Assembly (NCBI RefSeq): GCF_051020955.1
Contig: NC_135013.1
Location: 26,191,302-26,255,301, forward strand
Source of the DNA: Megalopta genalis
Taxonomy: Eukaryota > Arthropoda > Insecta > Hymenoptera > Halictidae
Direction of reading: 5' to 3'
Length of the DNA: 64,000 bases
Position 1 is the stretch's first letter. Each line of letters starts with the position of its first letter. Positions 60,757-64,000 of the stretch are shown here, one piece after another. Below the pieces are notes generated by a model. That model was not told the DNA's origin. It worked only from the letters and a program-made list of their open reading frames with translations, and searched no databases. A program made the position numbers and the translations under genes.

Positions 60757-63286
60757 TTAAAGTTTCCTTAAATTCAGTATGAAGTCTTTTGGAGCTTGAA
60801 GGAAGACGTTATAGCGGTCTACGTCGTATTTGTAAGTGGGATCTAGTGAAACTTCGAAATCCCTGAGCACCGTGATCACTCCCATGGCAGACTGGATCAT
60901 ACCAAGCCTCATTCCTATATTTCATAATTATATGTTATTAAAGTACTTTCAATGTTGACGAAGTTCCTCCAACTAGTTTAGTGTTAATAATCATGCTCTT
61001 ACCAATACAATTTCGTGGACCTTCTCCAAAAGGCATGTACGTGAATTGTGTAATATTGTTCTTATTTTCATCGCTGAATCTATCAGGGTCAAAACGATCT
61101 GGGTCAGGGAAGTACCTTGGGTCGCGATGGAGTCCACATAGGGGTATATATATTGGCGTTCCTTTCTCTATTACTATGTCGGTTCCTGGTACCTGCGGAA
61201 CGTTAAATCAAATGAACTTAATTTGCAAAGTAATATGTAACTTCTTTTCGTGTCAGGTTATTACAAAGTAGTTACGCGGTGATTTAAATCAAGAAAAACT
61301 AACTAATGGTATTCAAGCGTAAATATGTACGTAACCTTATTGTAAGGACAGCAATAAAATATTACTATTGATATTGGCATAACAAGTATACTCAGTTATT
61401 TGAACATGACTGCATTCTTCGCCGTCTCAAGCGACCAATACTTCATCTTTAGAGATAAGAATTCTTTAAAAGACGAAATCTTTGCTACGTCAGATACAAT
61501 ATTTTTTTATAGTAACATAATATATAATATAATAATATATATAGTATAATATATATATATAATATATATAACTACTAAGGTAGTTGTACATATACTATAT
61601 ATATAATATATATATATATATATAGTAACATAAGGGTTTGCTGTACCTTATAGTCGGTAGAAGCGATTCTATCAAGAAGCGGAGCTGCTGGGTACAGCCT
61701 CAGAATCTCACAAATCACTTGATTAAGGTACTTCATATTGTGAATGCTCTCGTATGTTATTCCTTCAGCTTTTATAATATCTTGAATCTCTTTGCGTACT
61801 CGTTTCTGTATATCTGGATATTTAGAGAGCTCGTAGAGCGCGAAACAAATCGTGGTCACGCTAGACTCGCGACCAGCAACGAAAAATATAGCTGACTGAC
61901 TCACCAAAACATCTCCTTCCAATTCTGTAATTCAATTATTTATCATTGCTGTCAGATCATTCTGTTAATAATATAATAAGTATGTAACTTTCTTTAGCGA
62001 AATTCCGATGCCATAACGATAAACAACCACCTACTGAAATCGTTGTTTCTCTTATCGTCCTTAATCTCGATGAGGGAGTCTATTAAGTCTCCCCGTTTCG
62101 ATTTCGACATCTCTCTGTTCTCCATAGAATCCCAAAATACGCTGCGAAAATAGTCCGTAGTGGAACCTAAAAATTTTCCACCTATGTACTTGGAAAATGA
62201 CGGAAAGAAAAACATGAAGAAGAATTGAACGCTTCGTCTTATCGTAGGCGTAAGTCCTTCTTGCGCTATAACAGATAAGAAAATAGAATTGAAATTCTAA
62301 TCACGTTCAAAGCCGCTTGCGTTATTCTCTTATGAGGTACCTTTTCTAAAGAATTCATCATTGTTTTTGTCGAAAGAATTCACATGAATTCCGAAAGCAA
62401 TGGAGGATATGATATCCGTGGTGTACTTTAGGGCAACAGTACGCATCTCGATGGTCTTCGTATCTGATCCCGATACCTCCTTCAGCAAGTAGTTCTTCAT
62501 CGACTCTGTGGTTTCGACTATCAAGTGGAACAGTTTCTTCATTTTTCCACTCGTGAACACAGGAGTTATTTTTGTCCTAAGCAAAGATCCGTCGATCGTG
62601 ATAATAAATTACCGTTTCGAATTTATTCATTTTCGTAAATACTAAGGAAAAATTCGACAAAGTGTAACGTCTTCTCAAAAAAAAAGAAATTATATAATAA
62701 TTATTATATTAATATTATTAATATAATTTCTTTTTTTTTTGAGAAGACGTTACACTTAATTATTATATAATTATTATATTAATATTATTAATATAATTCC
62801 TTTTTTTATATTATATTAATATAATATAATTATTATATTAATATCTATTAAATCATGCTATCGTGATTTTACTCACCTCAGTTGCCTCCAATCCGGGTTT
62901 TTGATAGTGAAAAGATTAGAACTGCCGATCTTGTCCTGATGAGACTCGGCGGTGAAAAATCGGTCCGCGAAAATGTGGAAATCCTTGACCATGATTTGTT
63001 TAATCAGTTCCGGGCTCCTGATCAGTAGAAAGGGTTTGTGGAGCATGTAGATCCCGTACATGTCCGCATCCGTTGGAGCGTGAAGAAACAAGTCGCCTAT
63101 CAAGAACGCGGCATTCTTTCGAAACAACACTGCATCTTTCACGTTACCGTAGAACCAATGTCCTGAGGTCGAAGGGATACCCTTTCTTCTCCAATAAGTA
63201 TGCGAATAGTTCATGTACAAGTAAAACAGCACCCCAATCACGGGGGCTACGAGAAGAGCATTTAAGATCAACGTTCCATACACCAT
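60757..63286 (-). CDS. Cytochrome P450, clan 3 (CYP6-like)
   Basis: A microsomal heme-thiolate monooxygenase. Clan-3 insect P450s typically oxidise xenobiotics or hormone-related lipids; the substrate cannot be read here. Six exons: 62877-63286, 62341-62576, 62035-62265, 61647-61924, 61003-61192 and 60757-60914. They give 500 aa, the normal length. An N-terminal hydrophobic anchor (LILNALLVAPVIGVLFYLY) is followed by a short basic linker (WRRKGIP). Signature motifs in order: WRQLR in helix C, AGRES in helix I (usual form AGxET), EILR for ExxR, PDRF, and the heme loop FGEGPRNCIG with the Cys ligand. The ITPVFTSGKMK segment is typical of CYP6/CYP9-type enzymes. The gene converges on TOPBP1, 178 bases between stops. 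Confidence 0.93.
61500..61625. repeat. (TA)n-rich tract in a P450 intron
   Basis: Mostly TATATAATATA-type sequence within the intron 61193-61646. Confidence 0.9.
62660..62757. mobile_element. 98-bp AT-rich foldback element in P450 intron 1
   Basis: The left end AAGTGTAACGTCTTCTC is the perfect inverse of the right end GAGAAGACGTTACACTT. A/T runs and ATTAATATTATTAATAT in the centre let almost the whole 98 bp fold back. A second TTATTATATTAATATTATTAATATAATT stretch follows directly. No target duplication is clear; it may be a tiny MITE. Confidence 0.6.
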
Positions 63287-63518
63287 CGCGGCTCGCGGAT
63301 AATTGACACTGACAGAGATCCGCTAAGTTGCTGCTCCTAAATAACTATGTAAACAATTATGTAAGTATAGGCATTCGATTATTACGTCTCAGATATCCCT
63401 TCTATCACTAAACGAGTTCTTGCTCTGTGTAAGAGTTTTCATAACTTCATTTATCCGAGACCGATTCTTATCGACAATTTCTTCCAATGACCGACCATAA
63501 TCAAAAGGGGGCAGATAT

Positions 63519-63945
63519 ATTGTTTTATTTTGGAATGATTGGCACAACTATCACAACTCGCACTTTGATAAGCTACAGTGTAGAGATTGTAAAACAATAA
63601 TCTATCATATCGGAATGTGTACAGAATGTTCCATTTAAATAGTTTGTTTATTATTATATATTATTTTTGTTTATTATTATATTGTTTTATTTTGGAATGA
63701 TTGGCACAACTCGCACTTTGATAAGCTACAGTGTAGAGATTGTAAAACCATAATCTACCATATCGCAATGTACAGAATGTTCCATTTTAATATTTTGTTT
63801 ATTATTATATTGTTTTATTTTGGAATGACTGGCACAACTATCACAACTCGCACTTTGATAAGATACAGCATAGAGATTGTAAAACAATAATCTACCATAT
63901 CGCAATGTACAGAATGTTCCATTTAAATATTTTGTTTATTATTAT
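63519..63945. repeat. Tandem array, three units of 128-162 bp
   Basis: Units begin at 63519, 63681 and 63809 with ATTGTTTTATTTTGGAATGA. They share GGCACAAC, CGCACTTTGATAAG, GTAAAACAATAATCTA and ACAGAATGTTCCATTT. The first spacing is longer because of an extra TTATTATTATA-type insert. Units 1 and 3 carry TATCACAAC, which unit 2 lacks. The array lies upstream of the P450 gene; region 63287-63518 before it is its 5' flank. Confidence 0.9.
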
Positions 63946-64000
63946 TAGGGTATGTTGGAGGAACAAATATCTTGTTAAAAACGAAATCAAGAAGCAGCCT

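Noticed and set aside
1..64000. CRISPR arrays, operons, tRNA or rRNA genes
   Set aside because: The window is eukaryotic; no regularly spaced short repeats of CRISPR form, and no tRNA B-box with a matching cloverleaf or rRNA signature was noticed by eye.

Overview
The window looks like nuclear DNA from an insect, most likely a hymenopteran (bee-like). The genes are compact and intron-containing, with introns often under 100 bp. The protein families have clear animal and insect orthologues. The sequence is AT-rich at both ends and CpG/GC-rich in the middle. The species call is an inference; no species-specific marker was seen. All gene models below were spliced by hand, using GT/GC-AG boundaries and reading-frame continuity. 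Every one closes on a whole number of codons.

Layout. (1) 1.5-4.5 kb, minus: a CtIP/RBBP8/Sae2 DNA-end-resection protein (694 aa) with three near-identical 63-residue tandem repeats. (2) 5.9-15.2 kb, minus: CDK12 (1469 aa), with a 4.1-kb intron between the kinase and the C-terminal tail; that intron holds a hAT-like MITE. (3) 16.4-17.0 kb: a long inverted-repeat element. (4) 17.4-17.6 kb, plus: SF3B5, intronless. (5) 18.0-19.4 kb, plus: CTU1/NCS6 tRNA thiolase. (6) 19.6-21.0 kb, minus: MUL1 mitochondrial RING ligase, convergent with CTU1. (7) 24.6-41.9 kb, minus: a 210-aa type I single-pass membrane protein with two PPPY motifs. Its signal peptide lies on an exon 15 kb upstream of the rest; I know no named orthologue. 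(8) 42-54.9 kb: a gene-poor stretch with repeats. (9) 54.9-60.6 kb, plus: TOPBP1/mus101 (25 coding exons, 1300 aa), including one GC-AG intron. (10) 60.8-63.3 kb, minus: a clan-3 (CYP6-like) cytochrome P450 (500 aa), convergent with TOPBP1. (11) 63.5-64.0 kb: a short tandem-repeat array.

Functionally, three of the eight genes serve the DNA-damage and replication-stress response: CtIP in resection, TOPBP1 in ATR activation, and CDK12 in transcription (in other animals, of long repair genes). This may be coincidence. SF3B5, CTU1 and MUL1 are housekeeping genes. The P450 is a metabolic or detoxification enzyme.

Mobile DNA is represented by small non-autonomous elements (hAT-, pogo-, TA-target- and piggyBac-like) and one decayed non-LTR retrotransposon. 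The most unusual items are the CtIP internal repeat, the uncharacterised PPPY membrane protein, the GC-AG intron, and a ~37-bp block shared upstream of SF3B5 and TOPBP1 at nearly the same distance from each ATG. I did not find a clear new multi-gene system.
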